A stretch of 64,000 nucleotides of DNA from Callipepla californica brunnescens (GCA_023055505.1 JALIRH010000002.1:1054001-1118000), one strand, 5' to 3'. Positions 47,093 to 58,690 are shown, counted from the stretch's first letter. The notes: generated from the sequence alone by a model not told the origin. Numbers and translations: made by a program.

Positions 47093-48787
47093 GGATAGGG
47101 AGAGAGACACAAGTTTTAGAATACAGCAGGAAATGTAATCCCTATATATTTTCATTAGTAGTGGCCACCTGGCCAATCAGCACAAACATATGGGCTGATT
47201 AACCAGCCAAAACCAGATGTGATTAATACTGGAATATTAGTAAATTGGACATAAACATATATCAAAGGTTTATACATACATGTCCTTACAGAGCCATTTT
47301 TTGGTTTCCACATCTTTTCCTTCTTTTCTCTTTCTTCTCTTTCTTCTTCATCTTCTTCAATTTTATTTTATACAAGCTAATAGCTCTGTGGAAAGAGACT
47401 GCTTCAAAATTATCTCATCACCTGCTATGAAATCCTAGTCTGTCATCTGCTGCAAGAGCTGCAAGAGCTGCAGTGCTACGTCATGTGCAGAGCCCCCAAA
47501 TAAACTTCCGCTCTCATTTAAGATACCATCTGTGTCCCATTTCTGCAGCACTTGGCAGAGCCTGCTTCCCTTCTATGGTATGTTTGTTCCTCTGACAAGA
47601 GCTGCAGCCTTCTTTGGAGGTGGGAAAGTCAGCTGGAATGAATGCCACCTCCGTGCCAATGGAGATCACTTTGTTCTGAGACTTTTCAGGTAGCAGGGTG
47701 TCCTTAGTGTTCCACCTCAGCTGGGTGGTCTTCAAAAACAGCTCCGTGGAACACACAGAGCTACTATTAAGTCATATTTGGCTGCAAGAAGAGGAAGAAG
47801 CTTTCACTGGGATGTTGGCTGTTAATGAGGGCACACACAGTGAGGTGAGGAAGTGCTAAGATGAGGCATTATGAACAGGCTCAAACATATAATGGAGCAT
47901 CCAATTGCTCTGAGTCCTTTACCTGGTAATTGGTGGAGTTCATAGCCTTGTTCTTCTTCAGCGCAATTAAATTAAGCTTTATTACATAACAACTCTGACA
48001 GCTACAACCCACTCCAAAGGAAAAACAGCATTAGCTTATGTTCTACATCAAAACAACTGAAAGTTCTGCGCAAATCACATTACTGTGCCTCAGTTTTCCT
48101 AGTTGCAACAGGAGAACATGCCTAGGTGTGGTGAAGAGTTAAATTGCAGGTGGATGTACTCTGTGTTCTCAACTTGTTTTTCTGTGTTATCCCAGCACGT
48201 GTCCCCATGGATGATACTGTATTACTCACACACCTCTTGAGTCCTCAATTTTTCTAATTCTTTTTATTTGCAAGAGCTGAGAGCAGTCAGCTATCCAGGA
48301 AAACACAGCCTTCAAAATGCTGGCATCAGCGTCATTGAACTGTGCTCAGGAAATTGTTTCTTATGAATTCCTATGACTTTCAAGTGAATTTAGTTCAAAC
48401 TTCAAGAGAAAAGAGGAGGGATAGAAATAGGGGGAAAAAAATGAGACCACTCATCTCAGAAGCACGGAGAAAAAGGTGAGGTAAATAATAAAGAAACAGG
48501 GTAGAAATGAGGATGATAAAGTGAAGATGATGTAGGAGAGTAAAGAGGCCTGGGTCATCAACCATATTAAGTGGTTGAGAGGGACTTTGGACAAAGAAGA
48601 CCTATCATATAAATTTAGAAGATAAAAAATTGGTTTTGCTTATAATGGATAAGACTAGCACAAATTCATTGTATCTGAGATAAACACTAAGGATGGAGAA
48701 CCTACGGTCAAGCTAGAAGGCAACATAAGAGGAATGGAGATAAAGTGATTAAAGGCATCTTGGCTGTAAATTCTAAGTTTCCTACCA
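47093..48787. other. Unannotated stretch
   Basis: About 1.7 kb. CT-rich low complexity at 47,320-47,365; a GCTGCAAGA direct repeat (about three units) at 47,449-47,473. An AATAAA at 47,500-47,505 and an 80-codon minus frame (47,514-47,756) are unexplained but have no supporting context. Confidence 0.45.
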
Positions 48788-49480
48788 CCATAGCATCATA
48801 CTGTGGAATGGCCTGGGTTGAAAAGGACCTCAAAGATCACCAAGTTTCAACACCTCCGCCATGGGCAGGGTTGCTAACCACTAGTCCAGGCTGCCCAAAG
48901 CTACATCTGGCCTTGCCTTGAGTGCCTCCAGGGATGGGGAATTCACAACCTCTCTGGGCAACCTGTTCCAGTGCATCACCACCCTCTGAGCGAAGAACTT
49001 TATCCTAACATCTAAATTAAGTCTCCTGTCTTAGTTTAAAACCATTCTCCCTTGTCCTATCACTAACAACCTGTGTAAGCAACTTTTCCCTGTCCTGTTT
49101 ATATGCTCCCTTCAAGTACTGAAAGGCCACAGTGAGGTCTCCCTGGAGCCTTCTCTTCTCCAAGCAAAACAAGCCCAGTCCCCTCAACCTTTTATCACAG
49201 GAGAGGTGCTCCAGCCCTCTGATCAATTTAGTGACCCTTCTATGGACCCGTTCCAAGAGCTCTGTGTCTTTCTTGTGCCCCAGGGCTGGATGCAGTACTC
49301 CAGATGGGGCCTCACAAGAGCTGAATATAGAGAGACAATCACCTCCCTCTTCCTGCTGGCCAGCCTTTTTTTAATGCATCCTAGGATATAGTTGACCCTC
49401 TGGGCTGAAAGTGTGCACTGTTGTCTCATGTCCAGCTTCTCATCCACCAGGACCCCCAAGTCCTTCTCTGCAGGGCAAAG
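48788..49480 (-). mobile_element. CR1 LINE, long 5'-truncated copy
   Basis: About 690 bases: CATCATACTGTGGAATGGCC at the 3' end, CTCCAGGGATGGGGAATTCA, CCCTTGTCCTATCACTAACA, then the ORF2 C-terminus in reverse complement (CCTTCTCTTCTCCAAGCAAA, GGAGAGGTGCTCCAGCCCTC, CAGTACTCCAGATGGGGCCT, CTTCTCATCCACCAGGACCC). The 79-codon open frame inside is the LINE ORF2 end. It is the close inverted relative of the plus-strand copy at 57.6-58.7 kb. Confidence 0.94.
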
Positions 49481-49696
49481 TTACCAGTTAGAATAAAGCA
49501 GCTAGCCCTCTGCTGCCCTTTCTGAGTTCATTGGTTTATGTGAAAACCTTGCTCAGAAGATAAGCAAAGCTAAACCTCTCATGTCATCAACATTTTTCTT
49601 TTGCTGACAGAGCCGAAGGATCAGGTGACCAACAACAGACACAGAGGATATTGATCTTGGCCATAATGTTATGGTCTTGTTTTGAAGGTTACTGGC

Positions 49697-49722
49697 ATCA
49701 CTACCATGAGCATGGTAGTGAT
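49697..49722. repeat. Near-perfect 26-base palindrome
   Basis: ATCACTACCATG and CATGGTAGTGAT are perfect reverse complements separated only by AG. The related half-words GATATGGGATGCTGATATGG follow directly. Could be chance or a dimeric protein-binding site. Confidence 0.9.
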
Positions 49723-50015
49723 ATGGGATGCTGATATGGGTTATGTCAATGGATCTCCATCCCTATAGAACAGATATAATTCTGGTTGAAACCAAATGTC
49801 AGGAGGTAGTTAGATTTAATGAATACCTGGAATAGGGAAAGAGAGTTCTGTCCTCACCCTGTCCTCCAGCTAGGTATTTTTTGCAGAGGGCAAAAGATTT
49901 GTTCTCTAAGGAACAAACTCTTCCTGCAGTTTTGCTTCTCAGACATTCCAACCCTTCATCAGATAACAAAACACTAACAGAGACAACTTTGTCTCTGCCT
50001 CTTGGGTGCAGAGAC

Positions 50016-50087
50016 AATTTCAGCTAGGTTTCAGAACAACCTTTTCAGAACAACCAATTCAGAATTTCAGCTGTTTTCAGAACAACA
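50016..50087. repeat. Short imperfect tandem repeat
   Basis: AATTTCAGCT...TTTCAGAACAAC occurs at both ends with an extra TTTTCAGAACAACC unit between. It looks like local slippage duplication. Confidence 0.8.
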
Positions 50088-51403
50088 GGATGGTGGTCCT
50101 AATCCATCAAACGCTGTCTGTCAGCAGAGGGTGAATTGAGTAAAGCTCTGATACAGACAGCTGTGGAACTTCTTTTCCTTTGCTAATTCCAGTTCCTAAA
50201 GCTAGGAGTGCAGGAATTCCTTCACGTCAGTTTCCTTGGCAATAACATATTTAAAAGCTCTTACAGATATGTCCAGAAAGACTGGGAGAACAAATGAAGA
50301 TCTTTTGTCTCACCATTGCCATTTCTATCATTAGCTACAAAGTTCTGTTACTGTTCACAGGTATTTCTAGTGTCTTTGCTTACTTTGGCAAGAGAAGAGG
50401 CCATCACGCAACACAGGGATGGCACAGCATCTGAGGTGCCTTCAAACCAATCTCCAGAACCTGGGTTTATTTGAGGTCTTCTTTCTTCCCTACCTATTTT
50501 CACAATGTGACCCATGAGTCCCAGTCAAATGCATTCACCTCAGACCAACTTGCACTGACTCATAAAAAGACATGTAAGAGAAGGAAGGAGATCTTTAACC
50601 TCATTTTTCAGCATTTCTCATACTGTATACTGAGCTCTCCTTTTCCACCCTCTTTCTAACACTTTTTATCCCTGTCCCATACACCCATAAAATGTACTAG
50701 CAAGGGTGGCTGTCAAAGGGGGTGGACATGGGAGGGAAGTCATGGTCTCCTGGGAGTGACAACAGAAATGCTCCAGCAAGGAACAGGAATAACTAGTTAG
50801 TAACACATTTCCAGAGCACAGACCTGCTTGCTGTCTGTGCCACCCACCTGCTCAGCTCTAGGCTGAGTACACCCACCTGCAAGAGGGAACCAGCCTGAGC
50901 AGCAGCAAGGGAAAAGTTCACCTGTAAGGGAAAGCAAGCACTCCCCAATGAAGGTGGGAAGAAAACAGGGGATCCTGCAAAAGACTGTGACTATGAGGGG
51001 GACTTTCTAGAATAAATCTGATCTGATGGGATGAAGAAAAAAGATCAAATTGGTGTTGTAACATTCTCACAGTGTGGTATGGAGGAGAATGGATTATTCA
51101 GAAAGTTGAGCTCTAACATTAATTTATGTTTTCCTTGAAAAATCTCTCCTTCCCCATTTGTAAGCACTGGCTGAGTTGTCAACAGTGTGTGGAATCATTC
51201 TGTAACTATTTATCTCAACAGTCACTAGGCCTGAAGTGGGATAAACTCCCCAGCACTGCTAGAGGACTAATACTGCATATGGCTATGGGATTGCTACCAA
51301 GTATTGAGATATTTGTAGTGTTTGCCTCATTTTTCTGACAACTCCTGACTCACTTTCTTGTCGTATTTATATTTGGTCTCCAATGTGTTTAACCCACCTG
51401 GGG

Positions 51404-51815
51404 CATCATGGAATCATTAAGGCTGCACCCAGTCCAAATGTTCTCTTACCACCAATACGCTACACTAATCCAAGTCCCTCAGTACCACATCTACACTCTT
51501 CTTGTACACCTCCAGGGAAAGTAACTCGACCACTTCTCTGGGCAGCTCATTCTGGTGCCCAACCAGTCTTTCAGAGAAAAAGTTTTTTCTAATATTCAAC
51601 TCAACCTTCCCTGGTTCAACTTGAGGCCATTCCCTCTTGTTATTGCTATTACCTGGGTGAAGAGACTAACTCCCAGCTTACTACAACCTCCTTTAATATA
51701 CTTGCAGAGAGTGGTAAGATCTCCCCTGAGCTTCCTCTTCTCCAGACTGAACAACCCCAATTGCCTCAGCTGGTTCTTATAAGACTCGTGTTCCAGACCC
51801 TTAACAAAACCATGA
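51404..51815 (-). mobile_element. CR1 LINE 3' copy
   Basis: GCATCATGGAATCATTAAGG, then CATCTACACTCTTCTTGTAC, TTGAGGCCATTCCCTCTTGT and the ORF2 end CTCTTCTCCAGACTGAACAA. The usual TTGGAA block next to the tail is deleted (tail joined to CTGCACCCAGTCCAAATG). Confidence 0.9.
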
Positions 51816-51964
51816 GTGAACCTCATCCACAGGAGGTGTGGACAATGGCCCCCAGCACCCATAGCTGTGGCTCTTCATGGGTCACACCTGGAATGCTTAC
51901 ACTTGATTTCATGTGTTTCACTTGGACTCTTTATCAGATAAACTGGTAAACTGTTTCTTGAAGG

Positions 51965-52130
51965 TTTCACAGAATCAGAATCATTTGAGTTGGAAGGAAC
52001 CCTTAAATGTCATCTGGTCCAGCTCCCCTGCAATGACCTGGGACACCTACAGCTAGATCAGGTTGCTCAGAGCCCTGTCCAGCCTGACCTTGAATGTCAC
52101 CAGGCATGGAGCATACACCATACATCTGTG
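51965..52130 (-). mobile_element. CR1 LINE 3' fragment
   Basis: TTTCACAGAATCAGAATCAT, GAGTTGGAAGGAACCCTTAA and AGGTTGCTCAGAGCCCTGTC. Abuts the next copy head to head. Confidence 0.9.
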
Positions 52131-52134
52131 CCCA

Positions 52135-52755
52135 CTGGAGGATGAGAGGCTGGAGAGCAGCCCTGCAGAAAGAGGTCCGGGGGTTTTGGTTGATGGGAGG
52201 TTGAATCTGAGTCAGCAGTGTTCCCTGGCAGCCTAAGAACTAACTGTATCCTGGGGTACATCAGGCTCAATACTTCTGGAGGGTGGGAGAAGGGATTATT
52301 TTGCTCTGCTCTGCACTGGTGTGACCTCACCTCAAGCACTGAGTGCAGATTTGAATCCCAGAGTTTAAGAAGGACATAAACTATTAGAGAGCATCTAAAT
52401 GAGGGCTATGAAGGGAGAGTTTGTTCCTCCCAGAGCAGAGGAGTCTGAAGGGGGGGGCTTCATGGAACCCTACAGCTGCTCACAACAAGCAGAGGAGCAG
52501 CACTGAGCTCTGGTCTCTGGTGACAGCAACAGGACCCAAGGGAATTACACGGAGTTATGACAAGGGAGGTTCAGGTGGAAATTAGGAAAAGGTCCTGCAC
52601 CAGAGGGCAGTGGGCACAACTCCAAGCTGCCAGAGTTCAGGGAACTTTGGGACAATGCTCTCAGATTTAGGGTTTGGATTCTGTGTGATCCTGTGTGGAC
52701 TCAAGAGTTGGACTCAGTGATCTTTTCAGGTTCCTTCCAACCCACTTTTCAGTGA
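52135..52755 (+). mobile_element. CR1 LINE, 5'-truncated copy of another subfamily
   Basis: GGAGAGCAGCCCTGCAGAAA, TATCCTGGGGTACATCAGGC, GAGGTTCAGGTGGAAATTAG, then GTTTGGATTCTGTGTGATCC, GAGTTGGACTCAGTGATCTT and CAGGTTCCTTCCAACCC. The sequence between differs clearly from the neighbouring CR1 copies, so it is another subfamily. Octamer tail poorly kept. Confidence 0.85.
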
Positions 52756-52947
52756 GCCTCCACTGAGCAGTCTGGCAGGAATAAAAGCTCCCTCAACTTG
52801 TTGGGTAACCACGTGCTCCCCATAGATTTGATAATGGTTGTATAGTTACATCTATACCAGTTTTACAAACCAAATGCTCAGACGCGTGTGCTTAGCTGCA
52901 AAAGTTGCCTATGAACTTCAGTTTGATGGAAATCCACAATTTCTTAG

Positions 52948-53062
52948 AGTCACAGAATCACAGAATGGCTTAGGTTGGGACCGTCCCTAAAAATCATCAA
53001 TTTTCAACCCTCTTGCCATGGGCAGGGCTACCACTCACTAGATCAGGCTGCCTAGTGACTTT
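52948..53062 (-). mobile_element. CR1 LINE 3' fragment
   Basis: GAGTCACAGAATCACAGAAT, GGCTTAGGTTGGGACCGTCC, then CTTGCCATGGGCAGGGCTAC and GATCAGGCTGCCTAG. Confidence 0.88.
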
Positions 53063-54232
53063 GTGCTACCCAAGAACATGGTTGGTTTGAGGTTACGTAC
53101 AGGCACCTCACATTTGTTCTGGAAGCATCAGACAGCTGAGAGACGTCAATCTATTTAGCCAAGAAAGCCAATCCAAGACCCTGAGCTAACATGTCTTTCC
53201 TCAGGGAATCACTGAAATAACAGTGTCGATGAACTTTTCAAGAGAATTTATGAAAAAAAAGAGGTGTTAATATACAAGATTTAGTTAAAGGCTTAAAGCT
53301 ACTGGAAGTCTTTGGGCTTAAAAAAAAAAAAAAAAGAAAGAAAGAAAATGCATTCCCAGTGGCTTTGCAGCCTGGCTTTATTTGCATAAGATTTTTCTGC
53401 TTTTTCTTTTTCCTTTTTTCTTTTTTTTTTCATGTCTCTAACGCTTGTGGTCTTGTAAAACTTTTGCAAGATTTCAGGTTGGGACTGTAGCTGCAAAGCT
53501 AGCTTCCCTGAAGCAAAAGGCAATCCAGCACATCTGTGGCCACCCATCAGGATCTGTAATAGAGTGGCTTCAAAATCAGCAGGCAACTGTACTGCCTCTC
53601 ACTCAGTCCGAATTAAGAAAAGCTGCCGCCGTTTTCTAGGCTAATTTTATGTTTTTTCAAAAGCCCATTTCATGTCTCCTCCTCCATATACTTCTCTCTC
53701 TCTTTCGCTCCTCCTGTGGAGGTGCCAAAGCCTCCTCCATCAATTTGTGAGAACTTCTGCTTGAAAACTGGAGCAGAGAATCACCCACGTAACCAGGCTG
53801 GCAGGAAAATATTGGAGGCAGAGACACTGACTCAAAATGACTCGAGGAGTTTCCCCATGTCAGGGTGAAAGGAATGGGAGCCTGAGCCTAAAGTCAACTC
53901 CACTAAAATCCCAGGGGGATGAAAAGTCTGTCCATCATCTCCTGACTATGGCTAGTGAAATTGTTTATCAGGGAGAGATATTCTTGCATTTGTTTCTATC
54001 ATATGTTATATTCTTATTTTATCTGTTTTCTGCTTGCCTAGGATTTGTGGTGTTCCCTTTTAATTCTTTTTTTTCCTGTGACAAAACTCAGTAGGACAAA
54101 CTTTCTTTTAGACATTTCCAATTGTTTATAAGGAGGGATTAAAGGGTTTAACTGAATTTCTGCAGATGGAAGCAAAAAAAATGAGGCTTCCAACCCTTGT
54201 GTCATGATATATGTAGGCTAAGAAGCTGGCTA
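53063..54232. other. Unannotated stretch
   Basis: About 1.2 kb. A-rich tract at 53,319-53,347 and a CT-rich tract near 53,398-53,432. An ATTTGCAT octamer motif (about 53,381-53,388) lies between them. No exon supported. Confidence 0.45.
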
Positions 54233-54512
54233 GAATCATAGAACCATAGGATGGCTTGCATTGTAAGAAGCCTCGAAGATCATCTAGTTCCAACTCCCTT
54301 GATGCAGACAGGGTTGCCAACTGCTAGATCAAGCACTAGGTCAGGCTGCCCAGGGCCCCATCCAACCTGGCCTTGAATACCTCCAGAGCTGGGGCACCCA
54401 TGTGGGCAGCCTATGTCAGTTCCTCACTACTCTCTTTGTAAAAAGCTTCCCTGACATCTAAACTAAATCTCCCCTCTGTTAGTTTAAAAGCATTTCCCAT
54501 TGTCCTAGCAAA
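54233..54512 (-). mobile_element. CR1 LINE 3' fragment
   Basis: AGAATCATAGAACCATAGGA, GATCATCTAGTTCCAACTCC, CAGGCTGCCCAGGGCCCCAT and CTAAACTAAATCTCCCCTCT. Confidence 0.92.
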
Positions 54513-55502
54513 GCTTAATGCCCTAAATGCTATCAAGTAATTGAAATCAATCCTGAATTGTATTCTTACATGTTTAACATTAACTATGTCAATTTAGAGC
54601 TTTGATGAGGATGATTTATGTGCTAGAAATGATTACTGAGAACCACAGTGCAATCCACCCACACTTCTGCATGGGCTACCCAATCTGTCACCTCCTATGT
54701 GCTCCCAAATATCATTCACTCTTGCCCTGGCCCAAATCCCACTTTGAAGAAGGAAATAAAATAGTTCTTATCTCAGAAGCAACAGCAGGAGCTCCACAAC
54801 CCTCTTTCTCTGAGCGTTTCTGAACACAGTTTGCATATTTAAATAGCCTACTTCCACTTGTAATGAGCAGTGCTTCATGTTCTTTCCTTTTCCTCTGCTA
54901 GCTCCCTGCAGTCACAAATAAAATTAGACTTCACTATTCAAACTGAAAATAAAGGATAGCCCATTGCCTCAAAAGTTAACAGCCCAAACACTAAACAGAC
55001 CAAATAACAATCTAAACTGCAATTAATTAATCGGCTATAAATACTAAAGCTAAGACCCTTCAAAAGTGTTTTAATTGACTACTTATTTTAGTACTTCTGA
55101 AGAACTGAGCTGGGTCCAAAGTCTGTTTTTTTACTCTCCATTTTTAGCACTGGATATTCAGATCAGGTTCTGGACAGCTGAAAGAGGTTGTTGGGTTTTT
55201 TTCTTTGTTTGTTTTTCAATTTTATTCTTATTTTAGCATGGTACATAACCTTACCATGTTTTGGGGTGCTCCTTAGGCAGAGCGAAATAATCATAACCTG
55301 AAATTTCCCAGGACCTTGCTGGATAACCTGAATGGACAAGTCTCCCACTTCATATCTGCCATCTAAAGGTCAACGTTGGGTAAGTCACGTGCAACACAAG
55401 TTTACCAGGTGAACTAGGACCCTATGCTTTTCAAAATCCAAACAGCTTTGCTTGAAAAAGATAGCCCTTGAATTCCAAAGAAACTGGAATACTGGAACAG
55501 CA
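54513..55502. other. Unannotated AT-rich stretch
   Basis: About 1 kb, no gene or repeat recognised apart from a T-rich patch near 55,193-55,215. Confidence 0.45.
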
Positions 55503-55640
55503 AGGTGTTAAAGAAATGTGGAGATGTGGCACTGAGGGGGTCCTGGTTTAGTGGGAATGATGGGGACGGGTTGATGGTTAGACTAGATGATCCCAGTGGT
55601 CTTTTCTGACCTTAATGACTCCGTGATTCAATGATTCTAG
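55503..55640 (+). mobile_element. CR1 LINE terminal fragment
   Basis: GGTTAGACTAGATGATCCCA, GTGGTCTTTTCTGACCTTAA and TGATTCAATGATTCTAGGAA; the part before (GTGGCACTGAGGG) matches the CR1 3' region of the same subfamily as the 4.6 kb copy. Confidence 0.85.
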
Positions 55641-57249
55641 GAATTCAAAGCTAGTTCTCCATCAGACAGTCTGTGTTGCATCTTCTGTGCACCCACTGCA
55701 GCTAGGACAGCAGAAAGCATCTTTTAATGCAAGCATGTGTGGCCCCCATCGTAATCTAGGCTGCACAGAGTTGCATGAGAAGTACAAATGTGTGTGGATA
55801 CCTTTAGGGCCTGACACAAGCTGTCTGTTCACAGCACAGTGATGCTACACCTCCAAGAGCTCTGCAGTGCAGTACAAACCAAACCTTAATATCTGTATGC
55901 CTGGAGTAGTCATCATAGCATTATTGCTCCCATGGCGTGTAAATAATAATCCTTTCTTCATCTTGTAGCTCTTATGTAATTTAGTAAATTAATCTTCAGT
56001 GCTGGAAATGTTTTTTATTGTCTATGTGTTCTTTGTGCCTTGCTATCCCTGTCAGATCTCAGAGCATTTTCCAAGCTCACTGGACAATTTTGCTCCAATT
56101 TCTGATTGGGGAAACTGAGGCATTAATAAAACAATTGCCTTCTCATGTTAGATACTGACAAAGAAACAAAGCAGATGTGCTTCCACTTAGCCCAATTTGC
56201 CTAATTAGTCCATATACTGCAGTAATTCCTTCAGGAATGTAAGATGGAAGAAATAGCTTAAAAACTCCATGAGAATGCAGTCACAAAGAAAACAAAACAG
56301 AAAAAGTGATGATAGGAAGACATATGCCTCTCCACTTGAAGGTATTGCCAGGGCAGCTGTATTGACACTGCAGCAATGTTTCACAGTGATTACAGAATGG
56401 AAGGTTGGAATTTTCTGTCTGACCCCACAAAGCACAACTAAATATGCAGTAACCCAGCTATGATCTGCAGTCAGTAGTTTTAACGTGAACTTTCCCAAAT
56501 GTACTAACAGATTCAGCCAGGACCAAAGGAATTGAAAGGAAGAAGGGGAAAGAGAAAGAGCATAAATTTTGAGCTGAATGACATCGGCAGAGCTGAGTGA
56601 ATCTGTGGGGAGGGAGGAGCGTGGAGCAGCAGTGCACAAAAGGACTAAGAAGGAGGTGGTTGTGGGGATCCAATGCAGGCTGATGGATCTTTGCATGTGG
56701 GCTGGGTGGAGGCACTGGCAGGTCAGCTGCCCCCACACTGCCTGCCACCCACTGCCTTAATCATCCTGCACCTTCCTGTTAATCATTCTGCACCTTTCCC
56801 GTTGTTCATGCTGCACCTTCCCTCGCTGCCTCCCGGTGAGCAAGAATGGGGCCATTGTTAACCCTTCTTTGAAGTAAAGGCAGAGAAATGTGGGAACTTA
56901 CAGCACTGAGGCTTGAGCAGGAGCTGTTTCAGGGAAGAGTGAAGCCGGCATCAGATATTATTAGTTCTACTGTTACTGCATTACAGTCTCTAGGGATTTC
57001 TTTGCATCCTGCAGTGTGCAGTGTCTGTTGCAGGCATGACTAGGAATCATTCCTTTGCCTTCCCACAGCTGTGGTTTTCAGGTATTTCCTTGCACTGGGA
57101 TGCAGCTGTGCTGGGGGGGAGAAGCTGTCACCAGCACATTCATGGTAGTGGCTTAGACCACGAATCCTTCAATAATGTCTGTAAAGAAATACCCGGGAAA
57201 AAGAAGAATAGGGCTAACACGTGACAGCCCCTAAAAATTTCTTCTCTTC
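55641..57249. other. Unannotated stretch
   Basis: About 1.6 kb. A 177-codon minus frame (56,205-56,738), the longest non-repeat frame in the window, has a Leu/Ser-rich random look and no exon signals. A small tandem repeat lies at 56,757-56,823. Confidence 0.45.
56757..56823. repeat. Three-copy 22-23 base tandem repeat
   Basis: Three imperfect units of the type TTAATCATCCTGCACCTTCC start at 56,757, 56,779 and 56,802. Confidence 0.88.
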
Positions 57250-57372
57250 TTAGAATTATAGAATGGTTTAGATTGCAAGGGACCTTAAAGATCATCTAAT
57301 TCCAACCCCCACATCATGGGCGGAGTTGCCACCCACAGGATCAGGCTGCCCTGGCCTTGACCTGGTCCCTTG
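57250..57372 (-). mobile_element. CR1 LINE 3' fragment
   Basis: TAGAATTATAGAATGGTTTA, GCAAGGGACCTTAAAGATCA and GGATCAGGCTGCCCTGGCCT. It might be the 3' end of the minus-strand element whose coding part resumes at 57,535, with the sequence between lost or diverged. Confidence 0.88.
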
Positions 57373-57534
57373 ACAATTTTCATCATGGGGAATTCATTTA
57401 ACTGGATGTGATTTATCTGTTCAGCAACCCATAATAAGGCTCTGCTACAAACACTTATCTTCACTGTGGCTAGCAATTCTTTATTTCCTGAGATAAGGGT
57501 GGAAGTGATCCATCATGGAGAGAACTGGTAGAAA

Positions 57535-57601
57535 ACACCAAGTCCTCTTTGGTCTGTTGTGCTCAGTGGTACTTAAGTCACCTCCCTTGACCTGCTGGCC
57601 A
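57535..57601 (-). mobile_element. Minus-strand CR1 ORF2 piece, left of an insertion
   Basis: TCACCTCCCTTGACCTGCTG followed by GCC is the reverse complement of the CR1 ORF2 C-terminal region. The sequence that should follow (GCATCCCAGGATAC type) is found instead at 58,691 onward, after the plus-strand CR1. The left limit is uncertain. Confidence 0.7.
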
Positions 57602-57917
57602 TGCAGTCGATACACTGGAGGGAAGGAAAACCATCCAGAGGCACCTGGACAGGCTGGAGAAATGGGCCCATGTGAGATTCAACAAGTGCAAGGTGTTGCA
57701 CTTGGGCCAAGATAATCCCACATATTTATACAGACTGGGGGGAAGAACTCCTGGAGAGCAGCCCTGTAGAGAAGGACTTGGGGGTCCTGGTGGATGAGAA
57801 GCTGGACACCAGCCAGCAGTGTGCTGGCCCCACAGGGCCAATTATATCCTGGGATGCATTAAAAAGGGGTTGGCCAGCAGGAAGAGGGAGGTGATTGTCT
57901 CTCTCAATTCAGCTCTT

Positions 57918-57923
57918 GTGGGG
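57918..57923 (+). repeat. Left 6-base target-site duplication of the LTR
   Basis: GTGGGG here and again at 58,185-58,190 flank the LTR. Six bases is the duplication size known for alpharetroviruses. Confidence 0.7.
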
Positions 57924-58184
57924 TTTTGCAGACAGGGTTATGGCGGATGGAAGATATCTCGCTGTACGGGAAGATAGGGCCACCTCTCAGCCAATAGCCC
58001 CAGTTTGTGGTGTAAGTAGGCAGAGACAACGTTGTAACCTTAGGTTATAAAGTACCGTGTAGCCCGCCAATAAACGCCATTTGCCATCCACCACATGGGC
58101 GCCTGCGAGCAAGTGGACCGAGCAGCCTGGGGTTGGCTGCCGTGCCATTCCCGAGAAGGGCCACCACGCCTTTGAAAGGCAACA
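57924..58184 (+). mobile_element. Solo LTR, alpharetrovirus-like (endogenous)
   Basis: About 261 bases that interrupt an otherwise continuous CR1, flanked by GTGGGG duplications and ending in CA. A CCAAT box lies at 57,991, a TATAAA box at 58,046-58,051 and the polyadenylation signal AATAAA at 58,069-58,074, followed by CGCCAT and a CACCACATGGG stretch. This compressed TATA-to-AATAAA arrangement is characteristic of avian leukosis/sarcoma and related endogenous avian (EAV) LTRs. The region is visibly richer in CG than its surroundings, as expected of a fairly young insert. No gag, pol or env sequence adjoins it: internal sequence was lost by LTR-LTR recombination, leaving one LTR. The first bases (TTTTGC) are not the usual TG, so the exact left border may be a few bases off. 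Confidence 0.82.
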
Positions 58185-58190
58185 GTGGGG
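58185..58190 (+). repeat. Right 6-base target-site duplication of the LTR
   Basis: GTGGGG, matching 57,918-57,923; the related uninterrupted CR1 at 48.8 kb reads GTGAGGCCCC at the corresponding site (reverse complement). Confidence 0.7.
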
Positions 58191-58690
58191 CCCCATCTGG
58201 AGTACTGCATCCAGGCCTGGGCACCCAGAACAAGAAAGACACAGAGCTCTTGGAAGAGGTCCATGGTAGGGTCACTAAGATGATCAGAGTGATGGAGCAT
58301 CTCTCCTATGATAAAAGGTTGAGGGGACTGGGCTTGTTTTGCTTGGAGAAGAGAAGGCTCCAGGGAGACCTCACTGTAGCCTTTCAGTACTTGAAGGGAG
58401 CATAGAAACAGAATGGTGAACAACTGTTCACAAGGGTTGTTAGTGATAGGACAAGGGAGAATGGTTTTAAACTAAGACAGGGGAGATTTAGGTTGGATGT
58501 TAGGAGGAAGATTTTCACTCACAGGGTGGTGATGCACTGGAACAGGTTGCCCAGAGAGGTTGTGGATTCCCCATCCCTGGAGGCATTCAAGACAAGGCTG
58601 GATGTAGCTCAGTAGGCTGGTCTAGTGGCAGCAGGGTTGACACTTGGTGATCTTTGAGGTCCTTTTCAATCCAGATCATTCTATAATTCT

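Larger units (their letters stand above)
49481..51403. other. Unannotated stretch
   Basis: About 1.9 kb with no gene recognised. Holds an inverted repeat at 49,697-49,722, short TTTCAGAACAACC repeats at 50,016-50,087 and three CACCTG E-boxes at 50,845-50,924. Confidence 0.5.

Noticed and set aside
47514..47756. 80-codon minus frame with a few CG dinucleotides and an AATAAA on the opposite strand near 47,500
   Set aside because: No splice sites, domain or LTR structure could be tied to it.
56205..56738. 177-codon minus frame
   Set aside because: Longest non-repeat frame, but Leu/Ser/Phe-rich with random character and no exon signals; in 64 kb such a frame can occur by chance.
58040..58423. 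Overlapping open frames of up to 127 codons on both strands
   Set aside because: They run through CR1 ORF2 remnants and the LTR and change frame between them; not a gene.
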